Shown here piece by piece: positions 10,274-18,654 of a stretch of 64,000 nt of DNA. Position numbers and translations under genes: made by a program. This DNA comes from Microlunatus sagamiharensis (GTDB taxonomy: Bacteria; Actinomycetota; Actinomycetes; Propionibacteriales; Propionibacteriaceae), in NCBI RefSeq assembly GCF_900105785.1, contig NZ_LT629799.1, positions 2,790,001 through 2,854,000 of the forward strand, read 5' to 3'. The notes under the pieces are model-generated. The model did not search any database. It had not been told where the DNA came from and saw only the letters and a program-made list of their open reading frames with translations. Positions within the stretch are counted from its first letter, which is position 1, and every line of letters begins with the position of its first letter.

Positions 10274-10322
10274 AGAGGAAGGCGTGATCGTCAGCGCCTG
10301 ACCGGGCGCGAACGACATAGGT

Positions 10323-10718
10323 CTAGTGCGCGTGGTCCCCGCGGTAGTACTCGAAGACCAGGCCCATCAGGGTGACCGCGCCGAAGGCGAAGCCCAGGAT
10401 CATCAGCCACCAGCCGAACACCGGCCCGAGGATGACGAACGTGAACGACACCGCGACGAACAGCGGCCACTTGCTCTGCGGCGGGAAGAAGCCGAGCTCG
10501 CCGGCCCCCTCCGCGATCTCGCCGGACTTCTTGTCCTCCGGGCGAGGGTCGATGCGCCGCGCGATGAGGCCCAGGTAGAGGGCGATCATCAGCACGAGGA
10601 AGAACGTCAGGATCAGCGCAGCGGTCCCCGTGGGGTCGTTGCTCATGAGCCAGTAGATCGGTGTGATGGCGGCGACGAACACCGCCAGGGCCACGAAGAC
10701 CCAGGTCTCAGCCTTCAT
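10323..10718 (-). CDS. ctaF: Cytochrome c oxidase subunit 4 (actinobacterial CtaF)
   Basis: 131 residues with four predicted membrane helices (about 5-25, 34-53, 83-105, 107-125), the standard size of the actinobacterial aa3 oxidase subunit IV. It begins MKAETWVFVALAVF and ends FEYYRGDHAH, both typical of the family. It follows ctaD by 6 nt in the ctaC-ctaD-ctaF operon, so translation is probably coupled. Confidence 0.9.
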   Translation of the reverse strand: MKAETWVFVALAVFVAAITPIYWLMSNDPTGTAALILTFFLVLMIALYLGLIARRIDPRPEDKKSGEIAEGAGELGFFPPQSKWPLFVAVSFTFVILGPVFGWWLMILGFAFGAVTLMGLVFEYYRGDHAH

Positions 10719-10724
10719 CGGTGC

Positions 10725-12548
10725 TCAGCCCCTGTCCCTCTGGTCGTCCGGCGCGGCCGGTGACTGGTTCGGGTGGTCCTCGTCGAAGACCGCGACCGGG
10801 TCGGTCGTGGTGCCCTCGACGCGGGCCTTCAGCTCGTCCGGACGGCCGGTGTCGTCCGCGGCGTCGACGAGCGTGTCACGCAGCTCGCCGTCGAAGCCGT
10901 TGTACTCCGAGAGGGCGACCTCGGGGTGGTGCAGGTCGAACGCCGGCGCCTCGGAACGGATACGCGGGATCGAGGTGAAGTTGTGCCGAGGCGGCGGGCA
11001 CGACGTCGCCCACTCCAGGCTGCGACCCCAACCCCACGGGTCGTCCACACCCACCCGCGGGTTGTTCCTGCTCTTCCACACGTTGTACACGAACGGCAGC
11101 ATCGACGCCCCGAGCAGAAACGCCCCCGCCGAGGAGATCTGGTTCAACACCGTGAACCCCTCGTTCGGCAGGTAGTCCGCATAACGGCGGGGCATGCCCT
11201 CCACACCCAGCCAGTGTTGGACCAGGAACGTCGCCTGGAACCCGATGAACAACAACCAGAAGTGCACCTTGCCCAACCGCTCGTCCAACATGTAACCCGT
11301 GAACTTCGGCCACCAGAAGTAGAACCCCGCGAACATCGCGAACACCACCGTGCCGAACACCACGTAGTGGAAGTGCGCCACCACGAAATAACTGTCGGAC
11401 AAGGCGAAGTCCAGCGGCGGCGACGCCAGCACCACACCGGTCAACCCGCCGAACAGGAACGTCACCAGGAAGCCCACCGCCCAGAGCATGGGAGTGCGCA
11501 TCGCGATGTTCCCGCCCCACATCGTGCCGATCCAGTTGAAGAACTTCACCCCCGTCGGCACCGCGATCAGAAACGTCATGAAGCTGAAGAACGGCAGGTT
11601 CACCGCACCCGTCACGTACATGTGGTGCGCCCACACCGCCACGCTCAACGCCGCGATGCTCAACGTCGCGCCGACCAGGCCCACGTAACCGAAGATCGGC
11701 TTGCGGGAGAACACCGGGAGGATCTCGGTGATGATGCCGAAGAACGGCAACGCGATGATGTACACCTCGGGGTGACCGAAGAACCAGAACAGGTGCTGCC
11801 ACAAGATCGGCCCCCCGTTGCCGGCGTCGAACACGTGCGCACCCAGCTTCCGGTCCGCCTCCAAGACGAGCAGCGCCGCGGCCAGGATCGGGAACGCGAT
11901 CAGCACCAGAATGCTCGTGACCAGGATGTTCCAGGTGAAGATCGGCATCCGGAACATCGTCATCCCCGGCGCCCGCATCGTCAGGATCGTGGTGATGAAG
12001 TTCACCGCACCCAGAATCGTCCCGAGCCCCGCCATGTAGAGACCCATGATCCACAAGTCCCCACCCACACCCGGCGAGTTCACCGCATCACTCAGCGGGG
12101 CGTAGGCGAACCAGCCGAACGACGCGGGACCCGACGGGGACAAGAACCCCGACACCGTCACCAGACCACCGAACAAGAACAACCAGTACGACAGCATGTT
12201 CAACCGCGGGAACGCCACATCCGGGCTCCCGATCTGCAATGGCATGATCGCGTTCGCGAACCCCGCAAACAACGGCGTCGCGAACAGCAGCAACATGATC
12301 GTGCCGTGCATCGTGAAGAACTGGTTGTACGTCTCATAGCTCATGTACTGCAAACCCGGGAACGCCAGCTCAGCCCGGATCCCCAGGGCAAGAATGCCGC
12401 CGAAGAAGAAGAACAACATCGTCGTCACGAAATAGAGATTCCCGATCACCTTGTGATCGGTCGTCACCATCCACTTCCACGAGATCGTCCCCAGCTGCCG
12501 CTTCGGCAGGGCGATCTCGGGGGTGGCGGTGCGCTGGAGCGTCGTCAT
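10725..12548 (-). CDS. ctaD: Cytochrome c oxidase subunit I
   Basis: 607 residues, 12-helix haem-copper oxidase catalytic subunit. Haem ligand regions are FTMHGTIM (helix II) and AHFHYVVFG (helix X); [10 protein letters not shown] holds the CuB His and cross-linked Tyr of helix VI, followed by VWAHHMYV with the remaining CuB His pair. It reduces O2 to water and pumps protons in the membrane. The ATG overlaps the ctaC stop (ATGA). Codon use in the middle (about 11000-12480) departs strongly from both ends and neighbours, with many TTG, GGT, CGT, TAT and TTT codons. Confidence 0.96.
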   Translation of the reverse strand: MTTLQRTATPEIALPKRQLGTISWKWMVTTDHKVIGNLYFVTTMLFFFFGGILALGIRAELAFPGLQYMSYETYNQFFTMHGTIMLLLFATPLFAGFANAIMPLQIGSPDVAFPRLNMLSYWLFLFGGLVTVSGFLSPSGPASFGWFAYAPLSDAVNSPGVGGDLWIMGLYMAGLGTILGAVNFITTILTMRAPGMTMFRMPIFTWNILVTSILVLIAFPILAAALLVLEADRKLGAHVFDAGNGGPILWQHLFWFFGHPEVYIIALPFFGIITEILPVFSRKPIFGYVGLVGATLSIAALSVAVWAHHMYVTGAVNLPFFSFMTFLIAVPTGVKFFNWIGTMWGGNIAMRTPMLWAVGFLVTFLFGGLTGVVLASPPLDFALSDSYFVVAHFHYVVFGTVVFAMFAGFYFWWPKFTGYMLDERLGKVHFWLLFIGFQATFLVQHWLGVEGMPRRYADYLPNEGFTVLNQISSAGAFLLGASMLPFVYNVWKSRNNPRVGVDDPWGWGRSLEWATSCPPPRHNFTSIPRIRSEAPAFDLHHPEVALSEYNGFDGELRDTLVDAADDTGRPDELKARVEGTTTDPVAVFDEDHPNQSPAAPDDQRDRG

Positions 12549-13444
12549 CGCGTACCTCCCTGCACGCCGGCAGGTGCGCCGTCGCTGGTGTCCGGGTTGG
12601 ACGTGTTGCCCGGTTCGCCGACCGGGTTGGGAATGGCTGCGCCCTTGACCTGACCGGTCTGGCCGCGGTCGGCCAGGGTCTTCAGGTGGGCCTCGTACTC
12701 GGCCTGGCTCACGATGTGCACCTCGAAGAGCATCGCCGAGTGGTAGGTGCCGCAGAGCTCGGCGCACTTGCCGCGGTAGACGCCCTCGCGGTTGGGGGTG
12801 ACGGTGAAGTGGTTGTCACGGCCCGGGATGACGTCCATCTTCTCGTAGAACGCCGGCACCCAGAAGGAGTGGTTGACGTCGGGCGAGGAGAGGTTGAAGC
12901 GCACCGTCTTGTTGACCGGCAGGTAGAGGGTCGGACGCACGTTGATGGTGCCCGACTCCCAGACGTCGGTCCCGACGCTGGCGATGTCGGCCGACTCGTA
13001 GTTGAAGCTCCACGACCACTTCTGGCCCACGACGTCGACGGTCACGTCGGGGTCGGGGTTCTTCTGGACGGTGTCCTGCGCCAAGATCGTGTAGTAGAAG
13101 AGCACGCCGATGACGACGAACGGCGCCACCGTGTAGAAGATCTCCATCGGCAGGTTGTAGCGGTTCTGCCGGGGCATCTCGTTGTGGTTGCTCTTGTAGC
13201 GCAGCGCGGCCCAGCCGATCAGGCCCCAGACCGCGATGCCGATCGAGCCGGCCGCGATCCACGTGCCGATCCAGAGGTTGCCGATCGCGGGGGCCTGGTC
13301 GGTGGCAGCCACCGGCAGCCCGAGCCGCTTGAGCTCACCGACGGTGTCGGCCGAGCAGCCGGCCAGCAGCGTGAGGGCGACGCCGCACAGTGCCAGCGTC
13401 GCGCGGAGTCCGACGCGTCGCGCTCGTTGCCTGGTCACGCCCAC
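12545..13444 (-). CDS. ctaC: Cytochrome c oxidase subunit II
   Basis: 299 residues. GTG 13444 has GAGGAG 8 nt upstream. A lipoprotein signal (LTLLAGCS, Cys about 29) is followed by two transmembrane helices (about 58-80, 103-122) and a periplasmic cupredoxin domain. CuA ligands are visible: His in DVNHSF, then [12 protein letters not shown] with both Cys, Glu, His and Met. It takes electrons from cytochrome c / the bc1 complex and passes them to CtaD. First gene of the oxidase operon. Confidence 0.96.
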   Translation of the reverse strand: MGVTRQRARRVGLRATLALCGVALTLLAGCSADTVGELKRLGLPVAATDQAPAIGNLWIGTWIAAGSIGIAVWGLIGWAALRYKSNHNEMPRQNRYNLPMEIFYTVAPFVVIGVLFYYTILAQDTVQKNPDPDVTVDVVGQKWSWSFNYESADIASVGTDVWESGTINVRPTLYLPVNKTVRFNLSSPDVNHSFWVPAFYEKMDVIPGRDNHFTVTPNREGVYRGKCAELCGTYHSAMLFEVHIVSQAEYEAHLKTLADRGQTGQVKGAAIPNPVGEPGNTSNPDTSDGAPAGVQGGTR

Positions 13445-13635
13445 CTGTGCCTCTCCTCGGGCCGGGTCCGCCTCGGGCGGACCTCGACCTCGTCACTCGT
13501 ACGTCTTGCCTGCGCTCCCGCCGGGGAGCACCCGCCGGAAGGCCTGTGACGCAGGTGGTTGAAGGGCCGCCTGCGGCAGGGTCGTGCTGCCTCACACTAA
13601 CGCAGGAGACCGACACCTCCCGTGCGCGCCCGGGC

Positions 13636-13641
13636 TATCTT
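13636..13641 (+). promoter_or_regulatory. Putative -10 box of the desulfurase-like/tusA operon
   Basis: TATCTT, 6 nt before GTG 13648; leaderless-type spacing. Confidence 0.45.
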
Positions 13642-13647
13642 TCCCGT

Positions 13648-14793
13648 GTGGCAGAGGGGCTCTCGTCGGTGTTCCTCGACTGTTCTTCGGGCGAGCCGAC
13701 GCTGCCGGAGGCGCGTGCGGCGTGGCAAACGGCGTCGACCTCCGGCTGGGGTGACCCACGTCGCCTCCACCGGCCCGGACGGCTCGCCTCGCAGGCGCTC
13801 GACGCGGTGCGGGAGCGTGTCGCGACTCACGTCGGCGCCCGTCCCGACGAGGTCGTCCTCACCGGTCCGCTGGCCCCCACCGCGCAGGCCGCGGTCGCCG
13901 GGCTCGCCCTCGGACGGCGCCGTACCGGGTCCGCGGTCGTCACCTCGAGCGTCGAGCACTCCGCGGTCCTGGCCGCGGCCGCCGCGGTCGGCGACGCCGT
14001 GCAGGTCCCGGTCGACCGGCTCGGCCGGCTCGACCTCGACGCCTGGACGGAGGCGGTCGGCCGGCCCGGCGTCGCCCTGGCCTGCCTCCAGGTCGCCAAC
14101 CACGAGGTCGGGACGCTCCAGCCGTACGCGGCGGCGGCCGACGCCTGCCGCGCGGCCGGCGTACCGCTGGTCCTGGACGCGACCACCGCCCTGGGCCGGC
14201 TCGATACCACCGACCTCGGCGCCTGGTCGGTGCTGCTCGGCTGGGCCGGGGCCTTCGGCGGCCCGGCCTCGGTGGGCTTCATGGTGGTGAGGCGCGGCAC
14301 CCGGTGGCGTGCGCCCTACCCGACCGACGACCACCAGCAGGGGCGCTGGCCCGGGGCGGTGGACGTCCCCGCGGCGTGGGCAGCCGCGGCGGCGCTCGAC
14401 GCCGTCGTGGCGGACCGGGACGCGGTCGCCGAGCGGCAGCGCCGCCTGGTCGACCGGCTGCGCGACGGCGTGGCCGGCCGCGTCCCGGACGTCGACCTCG
14501 CCGGCGACCCGGTCGACCGCGTCCCCCACCTGCTGACCTTCTCGGCGCTCTACGTCGACGGGGAGGCACTGACCCTGGAGCTGGACCGCGCGGGCTTCGC
14601 CGTGGCCAGCGGGTCGGCCTGCAGCGCCGGCAGCGAGCACCCCTCGCACGTCCTCGCCGCGATGGGCGCGCTCACCCACGGCAACGTGCGTGTCGGCCTG
14701 ACCCGGACGACGACCGAGGCCGAGGTCGACGCCTTCCTCGACGTGCTGCCCGGCGTGGTGTCCGAGATCCGCGCCCGGCTGGGCGCGACGTGA
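13648..14793 (+). CDS. Cysteine desulfurase-like class V aminotransferase, PLP lysine missing
   Basis: 381 residues from GTG 13648. It follows the NifS/IscS plan: SVEHSAV (His 104), NHEVGT (Asn 151), VLDATTALG (Asp 177) and the mobile catalytic-Cys loop SGSACSAGS (Cys 325) followed by SHVLAAMG. The segment that should carry the PLP aldimine Lys (SxHKxxGPxG in the family) reads GWAGAFGGPASVG, with Ala 202 where Lys is expected. Either it is not an active desulfurase or it uses a different chemistry. tusA overlaps its stop by 4 nt, so a sulfur-handling partnership is likely. Its neighbours are the aa3 oxidase operon (divergent) and erpA (convergent). Confidence 0.8.
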   Translation: MAEGLSSVFLDCSSGEPTLPEARAAWQTASTSGWGDPRRLHRPGRLASQALDAVRERVATHVGARPDEVVLTGPLAPTAQAAVAGLALGRRRTGSAVVTSSVEHSAVLAAAAAVGDAVQVPVDRLGRLDLDAWTEAVGRPGVALACLQVANHEVGTLQPYAAAADACRAAGVPLVLDATTALGRLDTTDLGAWSVLLGWAGAFGGPASVGFMVVRRGTRWRAPYPTDDHQQGRWPGAVDVPAAWAAAAALDAVVADRDAVAERQRRLVDRLRDGVAGRVPDVDLAGDPVDRVPHLLTFSALYVDGEALTLELDRAGFAVASGSACSAGSEHPSHVLAAMGALTHGNVRVGLTRTTTEAEVDAFLDVLPGVVSEIRARLGAT

Positions 14794-15020
14794 GCACCGC
14801 CAACGCCCCCGCGCTGACCCTCGACTGCACGGGCCTGCGCTGCCCGCGCCCGATCATCGAGATCGCCCGCCACATCACCGAGGTCGAGGTCGGCGCCCTC
14901 GTCGAGCTCCTGGCCGACGACCCCGCCGCCGAGCCCGACGTCGCCGCCTGGTGCCGCATGCGCGGCCACGAGCTGATCGGTTCCGCTCCCCCGAGGTTCC
15001 TGGTCCGCCGCTCGCACTGA
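14790..15020 (+). CDS. TusA family sulfurtransferase
   Basis: 76 residues from GTG 14790, overlapping the preceding stop (GTGA). It has the TusA signature CTGLRCPRPIIEI with Cys and the CPxP motif near residues 15-18, then a beta-alpha fold ending GSAPPRFLVRR. TusA proteins receive persulfide sulfur from a desulfurase on the CPxP Cys and pass it on to tRNA thiolation or cofactor synthesis. Translational coupling makes the upstream desulfurase-like protein the obvious partner. Confidence 0.88.
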   Translation: MSTANAPALTLDCTGLRCPRPIIEIARHITEVEVGALVELLADDPAAEPDVAAWCRMRGHELIGSAPPRFLVRRSH

Positions 15021-15082
15021 ATCGTCTGCCTCCGCTTCGCTACGGCGCGCCCGGGGCTCTGGTCCGCTGCCTTCCTCCCTGC

Positions 15083-15138
15083 GGCAGGAGGCTCGCGAGC
15101 AGGCACTCGGGCACCCACGTGCCGCGTGGCCTCCTGCC
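15083..15138. repeat. Inverted repeat in the tusA-erpA gap
   Basis: A perfect 10-nt pair, GGCAGGAGGC (15083-15092) and GCCTCCTGCC (15129-15138), encloses a TCGCGAGC palindrome. The rest of the 304-nt gap shows no coding sequence. Confidence 0.45.
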
Positions 15139-15260
15139 TCCGGTCGTCCAGGCAGCGGCGCCCCGGTCGGCGTCGGTCAGCTTCCGGTGGTTCTGTCCTC
15201 GCCTCGCCTGATTCCGGCCGGATCGGTGTCACACCAGCAGAGGCGGACACCCCCGAACAA

Positions 15261-15303
15261 CACGACGCCCTGCCCCCGGACTCGGTGGGGGCAGGGCGTC
15301 GTG
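15261..15303. terminator. Bidirectional terminator between tusA and erpA
   Basis: Perfect 17-nt arms 15261-15277 and 15287-15303 around a 9-nt loop, between two convergent genes. Confidence 0.8.
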
Positions 15304-15324
15304 AGACCTGTCAGGCGTTGCGGC

Positions 15325-15690
15325 TCAGTGGAAGCTGTCGCCGCAGGCGCAGGAGCCCGTCGCGTTCGGGTTGTCGATCGTGAAGCCCTGCTTCTCGATC
15401 GTGTCCACGAAGTCGATCGTGGCACCCATGAGGTACGGCGCGCTCATGCGGTCCGTGACGACGCCCACGCCGCCGAAGTCCTTGCGGACGTCGCCGTCGA
15501 GCTGGCGCTCGTCGAAGAAGAGCTGGTAGCGCAGACCGGAGCAGCCTCCGGGCTGCACGGCCACGCGGAGCGCCAGGTCGTCGCGGCCCTCGGACTCGAG
15601 GAGCGCCTTGACCTTGCCGGCGGCCTCGTCGGTCAGGAGGACACCGTCCGCGGGCGCGGTGGTGATGTCGATGTTCGTGGTGGCGGTCAT
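15325..15690 (-). CDS. erpA: Iron-sulfur cluster insertion protein ErpA (HesB/IscA family)
   Basis: 121 residues. A-type carrier motifs are present: GGCSGLRY near residue 50 with the first Cys, and the C-terminal GSCACGDSFH with the Cys-x-Cys pair. It delivers Fe-S clusters to apo-proteins; window candidates include LipA and, if functional, NadA, both [4Fe-4S] enzymes. Orthologue by position of M. tuberculosis Rv2204c. It is transcribed alone from the 160-nt gap shared with the glycerate kinase homologue. Confidence 0.93.
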   Translation of the reverse strand: MTATTNIDITTAPADGVLLTDEAAGKVKALLESEGRDDLALRVAVQPGGCSGLRYQLFFDERQLDGDVRKDFGGVGVVTDRMSAPYLMGATIDFVDTIEKQGFTIDNPNATGSCACGDSFH

Positions 15691-15851
15691 GAGGTCTCCC
15701 CTCGTCGGCCCGGATGCTGCTGCTCGGGTAGCGCAACCCGTCCGAGGCGGATCGTGTTCCCGGGTCTCATGGTAGATCCGTCGGGCACGAGCGCCCAAGC
15801 GATCCGCAAGGACAGTGTCACGGGTCTCAACGTCAGCCGCCGAGCCGGGCG

Positions 15852-16898
15852 TCACCAGCGCCAGGTGCGGCCCACCCGTCGAGCGGTCTCGGCGAGCTCG
15901 TCGGCCCCCACCGCGCCACCGGGCGCGTCGTCGTCTGAGCCGTGCACCGGATAGGCGGCCTCGACGCCCATCGTGCGCATCTCGCGGGCGCCGATCACGA
16001 CCTCGCCGGCCACCACCACGCAGGGGGCGAGGAGCCGGGAGGCCAGGGCCGCCGCCGCCGCGATCACCCCGCCCCCGCGGTGCGCGAAGTCGAAGACCGA
16101 GCAGCCCGTGACGACGAGGTCGACCGGGCCGGTGATGCCGCCCAGCGCGAGCTCGGGCCCGCCGACCAGCCGTCCGCCGAGCGCGAGCACGGCGAGAGCC
16201 GTGCCGCCGCAGGCGCCGGCGCCCGGGACGCTCCCGAGCCCGTCGCCGGACAGCTCGGCCAGGCGCTGCAAGCCCGCGTCGGCCGCGAGCAGCGGCTCGG
16301 CGTCGTCACCGACCGCCCGCCCGCGGACCGAGGTGATGCCGCGCAGACCGAGCAGGGGGGTGGAGCGCTGCGCGGCCGGGACGACGCCGACCAGGTCGGT
16401 CCCCGCCAGCCGACCGCGAGCCGCCTCAAGGTCGAGCCGGGTAAGGCCGCGGAGCCCGGCGGTCCCGGCCGTCAGGTCGACGTCCGCCTCGGCACCGAGC
16501 GCGGCGAGGAGCCCGGCCCCGCCGTCGTGGACGTCGTCGCCCACCAGGTCGACGAGCAGCGCCCCGGTGGCGGGCAGGCTGTCGGCGACGAGGCGGCCCA
16601 GCGGGAGCGAGCTGGCCGCGTACGGGACCGGCCCCTCCCCCGGCCCGTCGCCCGGCAGGCCGAGCGCGGTCCCGAGCGGCCCACGGGCGCGGACCCCGAC
16701 CCGGCCGTTGACGACGACGGGCTCCTCCGCCACGCCCCACCGGTCGGCGACGGCCCCGACGAAGCCCGCTCCGGCCTCGCCCACCGGCACGACCGCGGTC
16801 CGCTGCCCCGGCCAGCCCTCGGCGAGGCAGCGTCCGGCCTCGGCCGAGGAGAGGCCCCCGACGGCGTCGGAGCACACGAGCACGCGCACCCGCCGCAT
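15852..16898 (-). CDS. Glycerate kinase family protein, divergent
   Basis: 348 residues from ATG 16898. GTG 16889 (giving MRVLVCSD) is an alternative with a CAGGAT box 7 nt upstream. It has the family's opening (VLVCSDAVGGLSSAEA) and glycine-rich segments DGGAGLLAALG and GACGGTALAVLALGG, and sits at the position of M. tuberculosis Rv2205c. Residues usual in glycerate 2-kinases are degenerate: the SDGGxGF segment reads VGEAGAGF, and the late GExxxD segment reads TGCSVFDFAH. Glycerate phosphorylation is therefore doubtful and another role is possible. Confidence 0.72.
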   Translation of the reverse strand: MRRVRVLVCSDAVGGLSSAEAGRCLAEGWPGQRTAVVPVGEAGAGFVGAVADRWGVAEEPVVVNGRVGVRARGPLGTALGLPGDGPGEGPVPYAASSLPLGRLVADSLPATGALLVDLVGDDVHDGGAGLLAALGAEADVDLTAGTAGLRGLTRLDLEAARGRLAGTDLVGVVPAAQRSTPLLGLRGITSVRGRAVGDDAEPLLAADAGLQRLAELSGDGLGSVPGAGACGGTALAVLALGGRLVGGPELALGGITGPVDLVVTGCSVFDFAHRGGGVIAAAAALASRLLAPCVVVAGEVVIGAREMRTMGVEAAYPVHGSDDDAPGGAVGADELAETARRVGRTWRW

Positions 16899-16977
16899 CC
16901 TGCCAGCGCCGGGTGCATCCGGCCGCGCACGTGACGGAGCAGACGTCGCCCGAAGCGGCCGGTGCCCGGCTCACAGG

Positions 16978-16983
16978 TAGAAT
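16978..16983 (+). promoter_or_regulatory. Putative -10 box of nadA
   Basis: TAGAAT, 6 nt before GTG 16990; leaderless-type spacing. Confidence 0.5.
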
Positions 16984-16989
16984 TCAGGC

Positions 16990-18173
16990 GTGACGACGAC
17001 GCCCGCACCGACCCGTACGCCGCTGTCGCTGTTCGTGCTCGGGCAGGGCTCCGACCCCCGCTCCGAGCGCGGCGTCGAGTGCCCCGGCGACCTGCCTCCC
17101 GCCTCCGACCCGGCCCTCGTCGAGCGCGCCCGGCGCGCCAAGGCGGCGCTGGGCGAGCGGGTCTTCGTGCTCGGCCACCACTACCAGCGCGACGAGGTCA
17201 TCCAGTTCGCCGACGTGACCGGTGACTCCTTCAAGCTCGCCCGCGAGGCCGCGGCCCGGCCCGAGGCGGAGTACATCGTCTTCTGCGGCGTGCACTTCAT
17301 GGCCGAGTCGGCCGACATCCTCACCAGCGCCGAGCAGAAGGTCGTCCTGCCCGACCTCGCCGCCGGCTGCTCGATGGCCGACATGGCCCGGCTCGCGCAG
17401 GTCGAGGACTGCTGGGACGTGCTCGCCGACGCGGGCGTCGCCGACGTGACCGTCCCGGTCACCTACATGAACTCCTCCGCCGACATCAAGGCCTTCTGCG
17501 GCCGCGAGGGCGGCGTCGTGTGCACCTCGTCCAACGCCAAGAAGGTCCTCGAGTGGGCCTTCGCGCGGGGCGAGAAGGTGCTCTTCCTCCCCGACCAGCA
17601 CCTCGGGCGCAACACCGCCGTCCTGGAGATGGGGATCGGCCTCGACGAGTGCGTGCTCTACGACCCGCACCAGGTCAACGGTGGGCTGAGCGTCGAGCAG
17701 CTGCGCGCGGCGAAGATGATCCTGTGGAAGGGCCACTGCTCGGTCCACGGCCGCTTCACCCCGAGGCGGTGACGGACGTGCGTGAGCGGGTCCCCGGCGT
17801 GAAGGTGATCGTCCACCCGGAGTGCCAGCACGAGGTCGTGCTGATGGCCGACGAGGTCGGCTCGACCGAGTTCATCATCAAGGCCGTCGAGTCGGCGCCG
17901 CCGGGCACGCGGTGGGCCGTCGGGACCGAGCTCAACCTCGTGCAGCGCCTCGCCAAGGCCCACCCGGAGCAGGAGATCACCTTCCTCGAGCAGCACGTCT
18001 GCTACTGCTCGACGATGAACCGCATCGACCTGCCCCACCTCGTCTGGGCCCTGGAGAACCTCGTCGACGGCCACGTCGTCAACCAGGTCACGGTCGACGC
18101 CGACACCGAGCACCACGCGCTGGTCGCCCTGCAGCGCATGCTCGACCTCCCCGGCGAGACCACCAAGGACTGA
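16990..18173 (+). pseudogene. nadA: Quinolinate synthase NadA, interrupted by a one-base frameshift
   Basis: Frame 1 (16990-17772) encodes VFVLGHHYQRDEV, AGCSMADM (Cys 127) and GHCSVHGRFTP (Cys 250), then runs into a stop. The remainder continues in another frame as EAVTDVRERVPGVKVIVHPEC to a stop at 18173 and includes CYCSTMNR, the third [4Fe-4S] Cys ligand. One extra C in the run 17759-17762 would restore an uninterrupted protein of about 394 residues. NadA condenses iminoaspartate with dihydroxyacetone phosphate to quinolinate in NAD synthesis. The truncated product lacks a cluster ligand and should be inactive. This may be a real mutation or a homopolymer sequencing error; no obvious slippery site is visible. 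Confidence 0.9.
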
Positions 18174-18200
18174 CGCAGTCGGCTCCGCCGAGGTGGTAGC

Positions 18201-18300
18201 GCTCCCCGAGCTCGTCGAAGGGCCTCGAAGAGGTCGGCGCTTCTCAGGGGCCCTGAACAGACGCCGACCACTTCGTGGCCCTTCGACAGGCTCAGGGAGC
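18201..18300. repeat. 100-nt imperfect palindrome built from two inverted REP-like units
   Basis: Outer arms 18201-18224 and 18277-18300 match at 21 of 24 positions. The match continues inward through GGTCGGCG/CGCCGACC to a TCAGGG-G-CCCTGA centre at 18250. The right arm contains the same 20-mer as 10086-10105. It separates nadA from the convergent psp genes. Confidence 0.75.
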
Positions 18301-18313
18301 GTCTGACAAGCAA

Positions 18314-18345
18314 AAGCCCCGCCTGGATCGGTCCAGGCGGGGCTT
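18314..18345 (-). terminator. Terminator of the pspA-pspAA operon
   Basis: Perfect 14-nt arms (18314-18327, 18332-18345) with a 4-nt loop. Read on the minus strand the stem runs into TTTT, so it best serves the psp genes. Confidence 0.82.
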
Positions 18346-18369
18346 CTGCGTCGTACGAGTTGCTCGGGG

Positions 18370-18654
18370 TCAGCCGGGGATGAGGCCCTCGGAGGAGTCG
18401 GCCAGCAGTCCCTCGACCTCGGAGAGGCTCGAGTCGACGTCCGGCAGGATCAGGTCGGAGTCGGCGAGCTGGTCGTCGGGGACCGGGGTGCCGACCGAGC
18501 GGACCTCGTCGAGGAGCTCCGACAGCGCCAGCGTGAGCTGGGCCTGGTCGCCCTGCGACACGGCCTGCTCGACGCGGTCGTCGAGGGTGTTGAGGCTGGC
18601 GACCGCGTCCTCGGGCACCTCCCACTGACCCTCGCCGAGGATGCGGACGATCAT
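18370..18654 (-). CDS. pspAA: PspA-associated protein PspAA
   Basis: 94 residues, starting MIVRILGEGQWEVPEDAV, the recognisable start of PspAA proteins; the C-terminal half is acidic (LILPDVDSSLSEVEGLL). It overlaps the pspA stop by 4 nt (ATGA), so translation is coupled. It is a small partner of PspA in actinobacterial phage-shock/envelope-stress systems; mechanism not settled. Confidence 0.87.
   Translation of the reverse strand: MIVRILGEGQWEVPEDAVASLNTLDDRVEQAVSQGDQAQLTLALSELLDEVRSVGTPVPDDQLADSDLILPDVDSSLSEVEGLLADSSEGLIPG

Noticed and set aside
4591-15240. Similarity between gaps 4591-4814 and 15021-15240 beyond the short repeats
   Set aside because: Only scattered GC-rich words (CTTCCTC, GTCCAGGCAG) in common; not convincing as a larger repeat.
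17740-17775. Programmed frameshift in nadA
   Set aside because: No X-XXY-YYZ heptamer, no stimulatory structure evident; a simple base loss explains it better.
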